DNA of 64,000 bases from NCBI RefSeq assembly GCF_012932445.1, contig NZ_JAAIIJ010000002.1, forward strand, positions 1-64,000, read 5' to 3'. Below, one piece after another: positions 44,649-53,244 of this stretch. Position numbers and translations under genes: made by a program. The notes beneath the pieces are model-generated. The model was not told the DNA's origin. It ran no database searches and saw only the letters and a program-made list of their open reading frames with translations. Each line of letters starts with the position of its first letter. The stretch's first letter is position 1. This stretch comes from Bifidobacterium panos. GTDB lineage: Bacteria; Actinomycetota; Actinomycetes; Actinomycetales; Bifidobacteriaceae.

Positions 44649-45896
44649 TTATTTCAACGCGCGCCCGGCGCACCAGACATGTTCCACCGTCCAATCCGCC
44701 GGGTCGATCAGGTTGAAATCCGCGGCGAAGCCCTTGGCAATCAAGCCTATCGGCGCACCCGTCACCGCGTTGGGCTTGTCAAACCCGAACGCGCGGGCGG
44801 CAGTGAGCGTGGCCGCTTCGACGGCGGCGACGGGGCTGATGCCCAGCTCGTTGACCGCGCGGGCAACCGCAACCTCCAGCAGCAACGTGGAACCGGCAAT
44901 CGCCCCGTTGGAGACGAGCCGGGCATGCCCGTCCACCACGTTGACGTCCAAAGCACCAAGCTTGTACGCCCCGTCCGGGCAGCCGGTGGCGGCCATCGCG
45001 TCGGTGACGAACGCCGTGCGGTGCGGCGCGAAGCCGAAACCGAGCCTGACCATCGGGTCTTGCACATGGAAGCCATCGTTGATCAGTTCGATGGTGACGT
45101 GCGGGTTCTCCACGGCGGCGGGAATCGGGCCGGGTTCGCGGTGGTGCAGGCCGTTCATCGCATTGAACATGTGTGTGAGAATGCCCGCTCCGGCGTCAAA
45201 CCCGGCCTTGGCCATGCCATAATCGGCATCGCAGTGCCCTACGGCTGGCACCACACCCGCCGCCGCGAGGGTGCGAATCGCCTCGATGCCATGCGGCAGT
45301 TCAGGCGCGATGGTCACTTGGCGGATGCAACCGTCGGCCGCTTCGAGCATGGCCTCGACAATATGCGGCTCGGGATTGGTCAGGCACTCGGGGTCGTGCG
45401 CCCCTTTGCGGCCCACGGCGAGGAACGGCCCCTCCAGATGACAGCCAAGAATGTCAGGGCGCTCGTCCATCTTCGCACGCACGGTGCGAATGTTGGCGCA
45501 CATCACGTCGAGAGGGTTGGTGATCAGTGACAGCACCTGGCGCGTGGTGCCATGCACGGCATGACCGGCACGCGCAACATCGATGCCATCGGCACCGTCA
45601 TCGAAGCTCGCCCCCCACGCGCCGTGCGCATGGATGTCCACATATCCGGGAGTCAGGATACGCCCCCGCGCATCGATGGCCTCCCGCGCGTCGAGCCCGA
45701 CCTGATCACAGGCCTGTGCGAACTCGCGTTGCCCCGTTCCCGTGGCGACGATCACGCCTTGGCCGCTGCTGACGACCCAGGAATCATCTCGCATTCCATC
45801 TGCGTCGATGACGCGCGCGTTCCCGATGGCAACCGGCCGCGCGGCACCTTCGAGGGCCGCCGTGACACGGGCCACGTCCTGTTCATGAACGTTCAT
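44649..45896 (-). CDS. nagA: N-acetylglucosamine-6-phosphate deacetylase
   Basis: A 415-residue amidohydrolase converting GlcNAc-6-P to GlcN-6-P. Metal-site motifs are YVDIHAHGAWG, HLEGPFLA, VPAVGHCDADYG, ILTHMFNAM and the catalytic FVTDAMAATG. AAGGAG precedes both GTG 45902 and ATG 45896; the ATG has the better spacing. It works with nagB, 111 bases upstream, to feed GlcNAc into glycolysis. Confidence 0.94.
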   Translation of the reverse strand: MNVHEQDVARVTAALEGAARPVAIGNARVIDADGMRDDSWVVSSGQGVIVATGTGQREFAQACDQVGLDAREAIDARGRILTPGYVDIHAHGAWGASFDDGADGIDVARAGHAVHGTTRQVLSLITNPLDVMCANIRTVRAKMDERPDILGCHLEGPFLAVGRKGAHDPECLTNPEPHIVEAMLEAADGCIRQVTIAPELPHGIEAIRTLAAAGVVPAVGHCDADYGMAKAGFDAGAGILTHMFNAMNGLHHREPGPIPAAVENPHVTIELINDGFHVQDPMVRLGFGFAPHRTAFVTDAMAATGCPDGAYKLGALDVNVVDGHARLVSNGAIAGSTLLLEVAVARAVNELGISPVAAVEAATLTAARAFGFDKPNAVTGAPIGLIAKGFAADFNLIDPADWTVEHVWCAGRALK

Positions 45897-45928
45897 GTAC
45901 ACATGCTCCTTGAATCAAGCGGCCCAAT

Positions 45929-45992
45929 GTGACGACGGCCCTGCGAATCGAATGCATGGCTTAAGCCGCATCGATGCCGGGCCGGTCGTCAC
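45929..45992 (-). other. Intercistronic stem between nagB and nagA
   Basis: GTGACGACGGCCC (45929-45941) pairs with GGGCCGGTCGTCAC (45979-45992) with one bulge; a small palindrome GGCTTAAGCC lies in the loop. Placed between two co-directional genes it could protect or process the mRNA. There is no T-run. Confidence 0.45.
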
Positions 45993-46007
45993 GTTCCGTT
46001 CGTCTCG

Positions 46008-46820
46008 TCAGATATGCTGCCACGCGGGCTTGTGGGCGTAGGCGTAACGGTAGTAATCCTTGTGGCGCAGGCGCGAAGCGGCCTCTTCGTCTATGATGAT
46101 CGTGGCGTGGGGATGCAATTGCAGCGCCGAGGCCGGGCAGAACGCGCTGATGCCGCCCTCGACGGTTTCCGCGATGGCCTCGGCCTTGCCTGCGCCGAAC
46201 GCCAACAGCACCAGATGACGCGCCTTCATGATGGTGCCGATGCCCTGCGTGATGCAATGCGTCGGCACTTGATTGACGTCGTTGTCGAAGAAACGGGCGT
46301 TGTCGGCGCGGGTCTGTTCGGCCAGAGTTTTGACACGAGTGCCGGACGCCAGCGAGGAACCCGGCTCGTTGAAGCCGACGTGCCCATCGGTGCCGATGCC
46401 AAGAATCTGGACGTCGATGCCGCCCGCCGCTTCTATCGCCGCGTCATAGGCAGCCCCCGCACCGGCGACCTTCGCGCCGTCTTCCAAGGACGCGCCGTCA
46501 AGCGCGTCGCCCGGCACGTGCACCTTCGCCGGGTCAAGACCCAACGGCTCGACCACCGTGCGGAAGATGGTGCTGTGGTAGGACTCGGGGTGGCTCAGCG
46601 GCAAGCCAATGTACTCGTCCAGCGCAAACCCCTGCACTTGGCTCATGTCAATGCCCTCATCGTGCACGATGCCCGCGAGCGCCTGATAGGCGGCCAGCGG
46701 ACTCGACCCAGTGGCCAAGCCCAGCACCGCATTCGGCTTGGTCTTAATCAGATTGGCGACCGAATGGCCGTAAATCGCGCCCGCTTCCTGCTCATCCTTG
46801 ACGATGATGATCTCTGACAT
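46008..46820 (-). CDS. nagB: Glucosamine-6-phosphate deaminase
   Basis: A 270-residue enzyme turning GlcN-6-P to fructose-6-P and ammonia. It has LGLATGSSPLAAYQAL, FALDEYIGL (catalytic Asp), GIGTDGHVGFNEPGSSL and FGAGKAEAIAE. AAAGGA precedes ATG 46820. Upstream at 43 bases is a ROK sugar kinase that would provide phosphorylated substrate. Confidence 0.96.
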   Translation of the reverse strand: MSEIIIVKDEQEAGAIYGHSVANLIKTKPNAVLGLATGSSPLAAYQALAGIVHDEGIDMSQVQGFALDEYIGLPLSHPESYHSTIFRTVVEPLGLDPAKVHVPGDALDGASLEDGAKVAGAGAAYDAAIEAAGGIDVQILGIGTDGHVGFNEPGSSLASGTRVKTLAEQTRADNARFFDNDVNQVPTHCITQGIGTIMKARHLVLLAFGAGKAEAIAETVEGGISAFCPASALQLHPHATIIIDEEAASRLRHKDYYRYAYAHKPAWQHI

Positions 46821-46862
46821 AATTATGTTTCCTTTCTGATTACACAACGCTGTGTGTAAGTG

Positions 46863-47768
46863 TTATTCATCAAGCGCCAGCGCGGCACCGATGGCCCCGA
46901 GGGGCTGATCCGTCGAAGCCAAACGTAATCTCGAGGGGATGTCAATAGTGGACAGGAAATGACAACCCTCTTGCCTTCGTTGCAACTCCCGCGTGACGAG
47001 TTCCAAGAACGGCCGGCCTGTTTTACACATGCCACCGCCGAGAATCAGCACGCGCGGGTCATACGCTTGGGTCACCAACTGCACGGCGTCGCCGATACCG
47101 TAAGTGACCATATTGAGTATACGCGTCGCCGCTACGTCACCTTGGGAAGCTTTCGCCAAAAGATTCGGCATGGACGGCCCGTCACAAGGCCACAAGCGCG
47201 CCACGGCGCCCCCGGAGGCAATGGTTTCCAGGCAGCCGCGCTGTCCGCAGGGGCACAGAAAGCGGTTGGGATCGACGGGCACATGGCCGATTTCCCCCAA
47301 CGCGCCACGGTAGCCTCTCTCCAGCTTTCCCGCGCACACAACCCCCGCTGCCAGGCCTGTACCGAAATTGAGAAACACCACGGTGTCGTGAGCACCGACA
47401 TCACCGGCGTCCACCGTCTTCGCGCCGAGCGCGGCCGCGTTCACGTCGTTCTCCACATGGGTGGGCACGCCAAGGCGTGCCGTCACTTCAGGTCCCAATG
47501 CCAGCTCGGTGATGTTCAGATTGGCGATGGCTCTCACCACACCGTTGACGTTGTCGACTTGCCCGGGCGTGCCGATGCCGACCGGCACCGGCGTGGCGCA
47601 GAGCGTTTTCGCCATGCGAACGACGTCATTAATGAGATTATCCGAGCCAGCTCTGGCCGGAACCATGCTAGTGTCCAGCACCGTGCCGGCGGCGTCAATC
47701 AATACGCCGGCGATTTTCGTGCCCCCCACATCGATGCCGATGCGGTATGGGCGATTCGTGGTTGTCAT
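46863..47768 (-). CDS. ROK family sugar kinase
   Basis: A 301-residue kinase with the ATP motif GIDVGGTKIAGVLID, NDVNAAALGA, the ROK zinc motif CPCGQRGCLETIASG with upstream GEIGHV, and GAIGAALALDE at the end. AAGGAGAGG precedes ATG 47768. First in the nagB-nagA direction, it may phosphorylate GlcNAc, glucose or ManNAc. It has no helix-turn-helix, unlike its divergent neighbour. Confidence 0.88.
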   Translation of the reverse strand: MTTTNRPYRIGIDVGGTKIAGVLIDAAGTVLDTSMVPARAGSDNLINDVVRMAKTLCATPVPVGIGTPGQVDNVNGVVRAIANLNITELALGPEVTARLGVPTHVENDVNAAALGAKTVDAGDVGAHDTVVFLNFGTGLAAGVVCAGKLERGYRGALGEIGHVPVDPNRFLCPCGQRGCLETIASGGAVARLWPCDGPSMPNLLAKASQGDVAATRILNMVTYGIGDAVQLVTQAYDPRVLILGGGMCKTGRPFLELVTRELQRRQEGCHFLSTIDIPSRLRLASTDQPLGAIGAALALDE

Positions 47769-47886
47769 GGCCTCTCCTTGCCCAATCCGAGCCCCTGCAA
47801 AAAGACTCGGTATCTTCCTTTGCGCGCAACACCGCAACGTTTCCAAGCATACACGTCCGGCGACACGCCGGGTGCCCCACCTATTG

Positions 47887-47901
47887 ATTAACTGAGTTAA
47901 T
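47887..47901. promoter_or_regulatory. Candidate NagC-type operator
   Basis: A perfect dyad ATTAAC-TGA-GTTAAT lies in the 181-base divergent gap between the sugar-kinase operon and the ROK regulator, followed by a half-site-like TTAATCAG. The AT-rich dyad and position fit autoregulated control by the neighbouring ROK repressor; binding is inferred. Confidence 0.55.
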
Positions 47902-47949
47902 ATCTTAATCAGGTTCATATTCAATGGCGAATGGCAAGGAGGTGTCGAT

Positions 47950-49161
47950 ATGACCACTGCAACCGACACCGCAGCGACGCAGGCCAGTGTCGCGGAAGCC
48001 AACCGCTCACGCATTCTGCGCCACCTCTACCACCACGGCATCAGCTCGCGCGCGCAGATCGCCAAGGCGGTTGGGCTGACCCCGGCAGCCATCACCAAAA
48101 TCACCGCTCAGCTCATCGAAATCGGCCTGATCGACGAAACCGGCGATATCGAAGGTGCCAAGAACCGCCGTTCCATCGGGCTGAAGCTCGACGCATCACG
48201 CTTCCATATCATCGGCGTCAAGTTCGCGCGTTCGCTGGTGCAGATCGGCATATTCGATCTCGCCGGCCAAACGATCAAGCTGGACACCCTGCCCAACGTC
48301 TACGAACACACCATCGACGAAACCATAGCCTCCATCCACAAGCGCATCAAGACGATGCTTAGCAAAGACGGCTCCATCGTCGCCATCGGCATGGCCGTCC
48401 CCGGCCCGTATCTGCGCAACGCGGGGCACACCGCCGTCGTCTCCTCCATGCAGGGCTGGCGCAGAATCAACTTCATCGAGGAGTTCACCCACGCCTTCCG
48501 CGTGCCCGTGTTCATCGAACAGGACGCCCGCGCCGGCGCGCTCGCCAACTATCTACTCTTCCCCGGCAACCGGACCGACAACCTCGCCTATTACCTCATC
48601 GGCGAAGGCGTGGGGTTGGGTGTCATCGACAATGGACGCATCATCAACGGCGCACTCGGCGTCGCCAGTGAAATCGGGCATGTCTCCATCGACGTGAACG
48701 GCCGGGCTTGCGACTGCGGCAACGTGGGATGCCTCGAACGCTATTGTTCCGCCCCGGCCATCCATGCCATGCTCGTTGAAGAAGGCACGCTTGTCCCCGA
48801 CGCGGCCGGCATGGAGCACGCCGAAGCCTGCCGCCGCCTGTTCCTGCTGGCCCAGGAAGGCAACGCGCAAGCCCGCGCCATGGTGCGCACCATCGGGCGG
48901 TACGTCGGCTACGGCTGCCTCATCATCTTCAACACCTTCAACCCCGAACGCATCGTCATCGGAGACATCGTCTCCGAAGCGGGCCAGGCCCTGCTCGACG
49001 AAATCGAACGTGTGGTCGAGCAGCGTGCCATCGGCGCAATCGCCGAAACCACCACCATCACGCTGTCCACCATGCCCACCGACGCCACCGTGCTCGGCGC
49101 GGCGGCGGTGGCGACAACCCAATTCCTCGACCACCCCTCGCAATTCTTTCCTCTGAAATAA
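47950..49161 (+). CDS. ROK family transcriptional regulator (NagC-like)
   Basis: A 403-residue repressor-type protein with an N-terminal winged helix (SRAQIAKAVGLTPAAITKITAQLIE) and a ROK sensor domain with CDCGNVGCLERYCS and the EIGHVSI motif. AAGGAGG precedes ATG 47950. It is divergent from the kinase-nagB-nagA genes and upstream of a PfkB kinase, so it most likely controls GlcNAc or related sugar use. Confidence 0.9.
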   Translation: MTTATDTAATQASVAEANRSRILRHLYHHGISSRAQIAKAVGLTPAAITKITAQLIEIGLIDETGDIEGAKNRRSIGLKLDASRFHIIGVKFARSLVQIGIFDLAGQTIKLDTLPNVYEHTIDETIASIHKRIKTMLSKDGSIVAIGMAVPGPYLRNAGHTAVVSSMQGWRRINFIEEFTHAFRVPVFIEQDARAGALANYLLFPGNRTDNLAYYLIGEGVGLGVIDNGRIINGALGVASEIGHVSIDVNGRACDCGNVGCLERYCSAPAIHAMLVEEGTLVPDAAGMEHAEACRRLFLLAQEGNAQARAMVRTIGRYVGYGCLIIFNTFNPERIVIGDIVSEAGQALLDEIERVVEQRAIGAIAETTTITLSTMPTDATVLGAAAVATTQFLDHPSQFFPLK

Positions 49162-49202
49162 CCATACGGATACAACATCCCCCACTGAAAGGAACACATA
49201 AA

Positions 49203-50099
49203 ATGAGCAAGCCAATCGTTCTTTCACTCGGCGAACTGCTCTGGGACATGCTGCCAAGCGGCAAACGCGCGGGCGGTGCCCCGGTGAACTTCGCCTATCA
49301 CGCCATGAAGAACGGCGCCGAAGGCTATTCCATCAGCGCGGTCGGCGAGGACGAACTCGGCGACGAGCTGCTGGCGGAAACCGCCAAGGCCGGCATTCAT
49401 GCCGTCATTCAGCGCAACGCCTGGCCCACCTCCACCGTCGAGGTCGAGCTGCGCGGGGGCATTCCCGAATACACCATCATCAAGGGCGTGGCGTGGGATC
49501 ACATTCTCTACACCCGCGAACTCATCAACATCGTCGAGCAGGCGGACGCGATCTGCTACGGCACCCTGGCCCTGCGCTCGCCCGAATCGCACGCCACCAT
49601 CACCGAGCTGCTCAAGCACGCCAAGCCGGGCGCGATGAAGTTCTTCGACATCAACCTGCGCGGCGACCACTATTCCAAGGAACTCATCCAGGAACTGCTC
49701 GAACATGCCACCGTGTTCAAGATCAACGACGAAGAGTTGCTGTTGCTACGCGACATGTTCGGCATCCGCGGCACCTCCGGCGAGGACGCCTGCCGCTGGT
49801 TCCTCGATCAATACAACCTGGATTACATCATCCTGACCGCCGGCGCCGCCTATTCGACCATCATCTCCAAGAAGGGCGAGACCTCGACCGTGGACACCGC
49901 GCGCGTCGAAGTGGTGGACACCGTGGGAGCCGGCGACTCCTTCTCCGGCACGTTCACCGCGCACATCCTGCTCGGCGATTCGCTGGTCGAAGCGCACCGC
50001 AAGGCCGTGAACACCTCCGCCTATGTGTGCACGCAGAACGGCGCGTGGCCCGAATACCCGGACGAGATCCCCGACTACCTCGCCGCCGCCGGCAGGTAG
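49203..50099 (+). CDS. PfkB family carbohydrate kinase (fructokinase-like)
   Basis: A 298-residue ribokinase-fold kinase. The N-terminal GELLWDMLPSGKRAGGAPVNFAYH motif and the C-terminal anion hole DTVGAGDSFSGTF are characteristic; GGAP plus sequence style resemble bacterial fructokinases. GAAAGGA is nearby upstream. It follows the ROK regulator by 41 bases in the same direction. Fructose is the best guess as substrate. Confidence 0.87.
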   Translation: MSKPIVLSLGELLWDMLPSGKRAGGAPVNFAYHAMKNGAEGYSISAVGEDELGDELLAETAKAGIHAVIQRNAWPTSTVEVELRGGIPEYTIIKGVAWDHILYTRELINIVEQADAICYGTLALRSPESHATITELLKHAKPGAMKFFDINLRGDHYSKELIQELLEHATVFKINDEELLLLRDMFGIRGTSGEDACRWFLDQYNLDYIILTAGAAYSTIISKKGETSTVDTARVEVVDTVGAGDSFSGTFTAHILLGDSLVEAHRKAVNTSAYVCTQNGAWPEYPDEIPDYLAAAGR

Positions 50100-50112
50100 C
50101 CAAAACGCCGAG

Positions 50113-50589
50113 TTATATTCCGAGGGCGGCGGTGTCGAAAGTGAGAGTGACGGGGCCATCGTTGACGAGGCCGACGCGCATGTGAGCGCCGAAACGCCCC
50201 TCACGCACGACAACGCCGCCCGAACGCAACGCCTCGTTAAACTTGATCCAGACGAGATTCGCATGTTCGGGCTTGCCGGCGTTGACAAAGCTGGGGCGAT
50301 TGCCTTTCTTGACGTCGGCAAACAGCGTGAACTGCGAAATCGAGAGAATCTCGCCGCCGATGTCCTGAATCGAACGGTTCATCTTGCTTTGTTCATCCTC
50401 GAACACCCTCAGGTTCAGAATCTTGTGCGCCAGCCAAGCGATCTGTTCATCGCCGTCCTCGTCCCCGACACCAACCAGCAGCATGAAGCCCGGGCCTACT
50501 TGCTGCGGCTCAAATGTGGGGTCGAGCGTACCCAGTTCGTTGATGACATCGACGCTGGCTTGGCTGACACGCTGCAATACGATTTTCAT
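50113..50589 (-). CDS. dtd: D-aminoacyl-tRNA deacylase
   Basis: A 158-residue proofreading enzyme that removes D-amino acids from tRNA. It begins MKIVLQRVSQASV and has the catalytic GGEILSISQFTLFAD motif and the cross-subunit element near GRFGAHMRVGLVNDGPVTL, equivalent to the NxGPV/T motif. GGAG precedes ATG 50589. It converges on the PfkB gene with 13 bases between stops. Confidence 0.95.
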   Translation of the reverse strand: MKIVLQRVSQASVDVINELGTLDPTFEPQQVGPGFMLLVGVGDEDGDEQIAWLAHKILNLRVFEDEQSKMNRSIQDIGGEILSISQFTLFADVKKGNRPSFVNAGKPEHANLVWIKFNEALRSGGVVVREGRFGAHMRVGLVNDGPVTLTFDTAALGI

Positions 50590-50777
50590 GGCTCCACTGT
50601 ACCGCACCCCGCAAGCGCTTCCAGCGAGTATTCAGCATCCATTCGGGCAACATTGCAAAGTTCACCGCGAGCGTCCCAGAAAGCAACAAGAGCGCATACA
50701 GGCACGAGACGCATGATGGGTTCTGGCGCGGCAAGGCACCCGGCCAGCCGCTTAATATAATTCAAGGAAACTCCCCC

Positions 50778-52469
50778 ATGTTCGTGTTGAAGAACGCTTG
50801 GCGGTCTGTCGTGCGCAACCTTGGCCGCAACATTCTTATCGCCATCATCGTCGCCGTTATCGCGGCGGCCGCCACCATCGGACTGGCCATCCGTAACTCG
50901 GCCGAAACCGCACGCCGCGACGGCCTGAACTCCACCACCGTCACCGCCACCATCGGCCTGGACCGAGACAAGGTGATGCAGCAGGCGCAACAAGGCACCT
51001 CGTCCGGTAGCAACGACAAGCCAGATGTCGATTCCATGCGTGAGGCGCTCAACCAAGACGCATTGACGGTCAGCGAATATGACAAGTACGCCAAAGCCTC
51101 CAGCGTGCCGGTGACGACGTATTACACCGAAACCACGTCGGTGAACGCCACCGACAACTTCCAGCCGGTCGAATCCTCCAGCTCGGCCAGCACCGATTCC
51201 TCCACCCAGTCGGGCAATTCCGATTCCTCCGGCTCGACCGGCAACGCTCCGGGCGGGCAACCTGGCGGTGAAGGCGGCGAAAACGGCTCCGGCGGCGGCC
51301 CCGGCGGCATGGATTCCGGCGATTTCTCGCTCGTCGGCTTCTCCTCCGACACGGCGGTGGCCAACGCCGCCAACGGCACGTTCACCATGTCCTCAGGCGA
51401 GGTGTTCGATTACGAATCGGACGGCAAGGCGATTATTTCCCAGGCGCTGGCGCAATTCAACGGACTGAACGTCGGCGACACGATCGAAGTGGCGGATCTG
51501 TCGGGAAGCGACACCACATACCAACTCACCATCGTCGGCATCTACAAGAACACTTCGTCGTCCGACGCGAACGCGCGCGGCCCGAAGTCAGGCACCTCCT
51601 CCGATGCGGACAATGCGATCTACACCTCGGTCAACACGTTGAAGAAGCTGGGGCTGGCAGTTGACGAAAGCTCATCAAGCGATAGCTCCAGCTCCTCCAG
51701 CTCCTCCGCCACCTCCGCTTCGCGCACGCAACTGAGCTACTCCTATGTGCTTGCCAGCAAGTCCGATTACGACACGTTCACGACGGACCTGAAGAAAGCC
51801 GGCCTGGACGATAACTACACCGTCTCATCCGCCGATGTGGAGAATTACGAAACCAGCCTCATTCCCTTGGACAATCTGGCCAAATTCGCGTTGACGCTGC
51901 TCATCATCGTGCTGGCGGTGGGCGCGGCGGTGCTCATCGTCATCAACCTGTTCAACGTGCGTGAACGCAAATACGAGATCGGCGTGCTCACGGCCATTGG
52001 CATCACCAAGGTCAAGGTGGTGGCGCAGTTCGTCACCGAGCTGCTCATCGTCACCATGATCGGCATTGCGCTGGGCGTGGCGGGCGGTGCCGTGGCATCG
52101 GTGCCAGTGTCCAATCAGCTGCTCGCCCAGCAGGTCGCCAGCCAGCAGTCGCAGCAGTCGGACCGTCAGGCGCAGTTCGGGCGCAACGCGGACATGCCCG
52201 ACGCCCCGGGGGCTTCCGGCTCGAACGAAAACAGCTCTTCCGCTTCCTCCTCCGACAAGCCCTCCACCGATGGCAAGCCGGGCAACGACGACCAGCGTGG
52301 CTTTGGCAAGGCCGCGAATTATGTCAGCGAGATCAACGCCACGGTGAGCTTCAAGGTGATCGGGGAACTCATAGCAATCGGATTAGCGCTTACGCTGATC
52401 TCCGCACTGGTCGGCGTGATTGCCATCGTGCGCTACGAACCGTTGCAGATTCTGGCCGACCGCTCCTGA
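50778..52469 (+). CDS. ABC transporter permease, FtsX-like, Ser/Gly-rich
   Basis: A 563-residue permease: one N-terminal membrane segment (about 15-40), an extracellular MacB-type domain, and three C-terminal segments with the conserved VRERKYEIGVLTAIGITKVKV turn. Unusual low-complexity inserts rich in Ser, Gly, Asn and Asp occur at about residues 130-178, 295-315 and 455-510, the last between the second and third C-terminal segments. AAGGAAA precedes the ATG. It pairs with the ATPase 11 bases later. Similar pairs export peptides or antimicrobials; cargo unknown. Confidence 0.87.
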   Translation: MFVLKNAWRSVVRNLGRNILIAIIVAVIAAAATIGLAIRNSAETARRDGLNSTTVTATIGLDRDKVMQQAQQGTSSGSNDKPDVDSMREALNQDALTVSEYDKYAKASSVPVTTYYTETTSVNATDNFQPVESSSSASTDSSTQSGNSDSSGSTGNAPGGQPGGEGGENGSGGGPGGMDSGDFSLVGFSSDTAVANAANGTFTMSSGEVFDYESDGKAIISQALAQFNGLNVGDTIEVADLSGSDTTYQLTIVGIYKNTSSSDANARGPKSGTSSDADNAIYTSVNTLKKLGLAVDESSSSDSSSSSSSSATSASRTQLSYSYVLASKSDYDTFTTDLKKAGLDDNYTVSSADVENYETSLIPLDNLAKFALTLLIIVLAVGAAVLIVINLFNVRERKYEIGVLTAIGITKVKVVAQFVTELLIVTMIGIALGVAGGAVASVPVSNQLLAQQVASQQSQQSDRQAQFGRNADMPDAPGASGSNENSSSASSSDKPSTDGKPGNDDQRGFGKAANYVSEINATVSFKVIGELIAIGLALTLISALVGVIAIVRYEPLQILADRS

Positions 52470-52480
52470 AAGGACATGAC

Positions 52481-53167
52481 ATGACTACCGACCAAACAAA
52501 CGAAACCACCCCCATCCTCGCGCTCGATCATGTCACCTACTCCTACACGAAAGGCGGCAAGAAGGTCGTCAACGACCTGAGCCGCGACTTCCGGCCGGGC
52601 AGCCTCACCGCCATCACCGGGCCTTCCGGGGCGGGCAAGACCACTGTGCTTTCGCTGCTGTCGGGCCTGACCTGCCCGAGTGAAGGCCGGGTGCTCTATG
52701 ACGGCAAGGATCTGGCGACGTTGAACCGATACCGTTTCCGCAGCCATGACATCGGCGTGATCTTCCAGAGTTTCAATCTGCTGCCCTCGCTGACGGTGGC
52801 GGAGAACATCATCCTGTCGATGGAAGCTTCGGGGCGCAAGTTCGACCGCCCTAAACGCGAGGTGGTCGCCGATCTGCTGCGCAAGGTGAGGCTGCCGATC
52901 GAATACGCGAACGAGCGCATATTGCACCTGTCGGGCGGCGAACAGCAACGCGTGGCCATAGCCCGGGCGCTGAGCTATGAGCCGCGGATCGTGCTGGCGG
53001 ACGAACCGACCGGCAATCTCGACATGGCCACCCAAGACGACATCATGGCGATTTTCCGTTCGTTGGCGCACGAAGAAGGCAAATGCGTGATCATCGTCAC
53101 GCACAGCCCGGCCGTCGCCCAGCAGTCAGACGATCTCTTCGAGCTCAAGCCCCTGCGCCGGAGCTGA
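52481..53167 (+). CDS. ABC transporter ATP-binding protein (LolD-like)
   Basis: A 228-residue ATPase with Walker A GPSGAGKTT, Q-loop FQSFNLLPSLTVAEN, signature LSGGEQQRVAIARAL, Walker [13 protein letters not shown] and H-loop VTHS. It powers the preceding FtsX-like permease. AAAGGA precedes the ATG. A long hairpin follows. Confidence 0.92.
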   Translation: MTTDQTNETTPILALDHVTYSYTKGGKKVVNDLSRDFRPGSLTAITGPSGAGKTTVLSLLSGLTCPSEGRVLYDGKDLATLNRYRFRSHDIGVIFQSFNLLPSLTVAENIILSMEASGRKFDRPKREVVADLLRKVRLPIEYANERILHLSGGEQQRVAIARALSYEPRIVLADEPTGNLDMATQDDIMAIFRSLAHEEGKCVIIVTHSPAVAQQSDDLFELKPLRRS

Positions 53168-53211
53168 CGCAACCCAGCCGGATAGAGAATAGTGACTTGG
53201 GGGTTAGCCGA

Positions 53212-53242
53212 TGCGAAGAGCGTAAGGCCGACGCTCTTCGCA
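53212..53242. terminator. 12-bp hairpin between ABC and dnaE genes
   Basis: TGCGAAGAGCGT pairs perfectly with ACGCTCTTCGCA around a seven-base loop. It lies between the convergent ABC ATPase and dnaE stops and should stop both transcripts. Confidence 0.7.
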
Positions 53243-53244
53243 CG

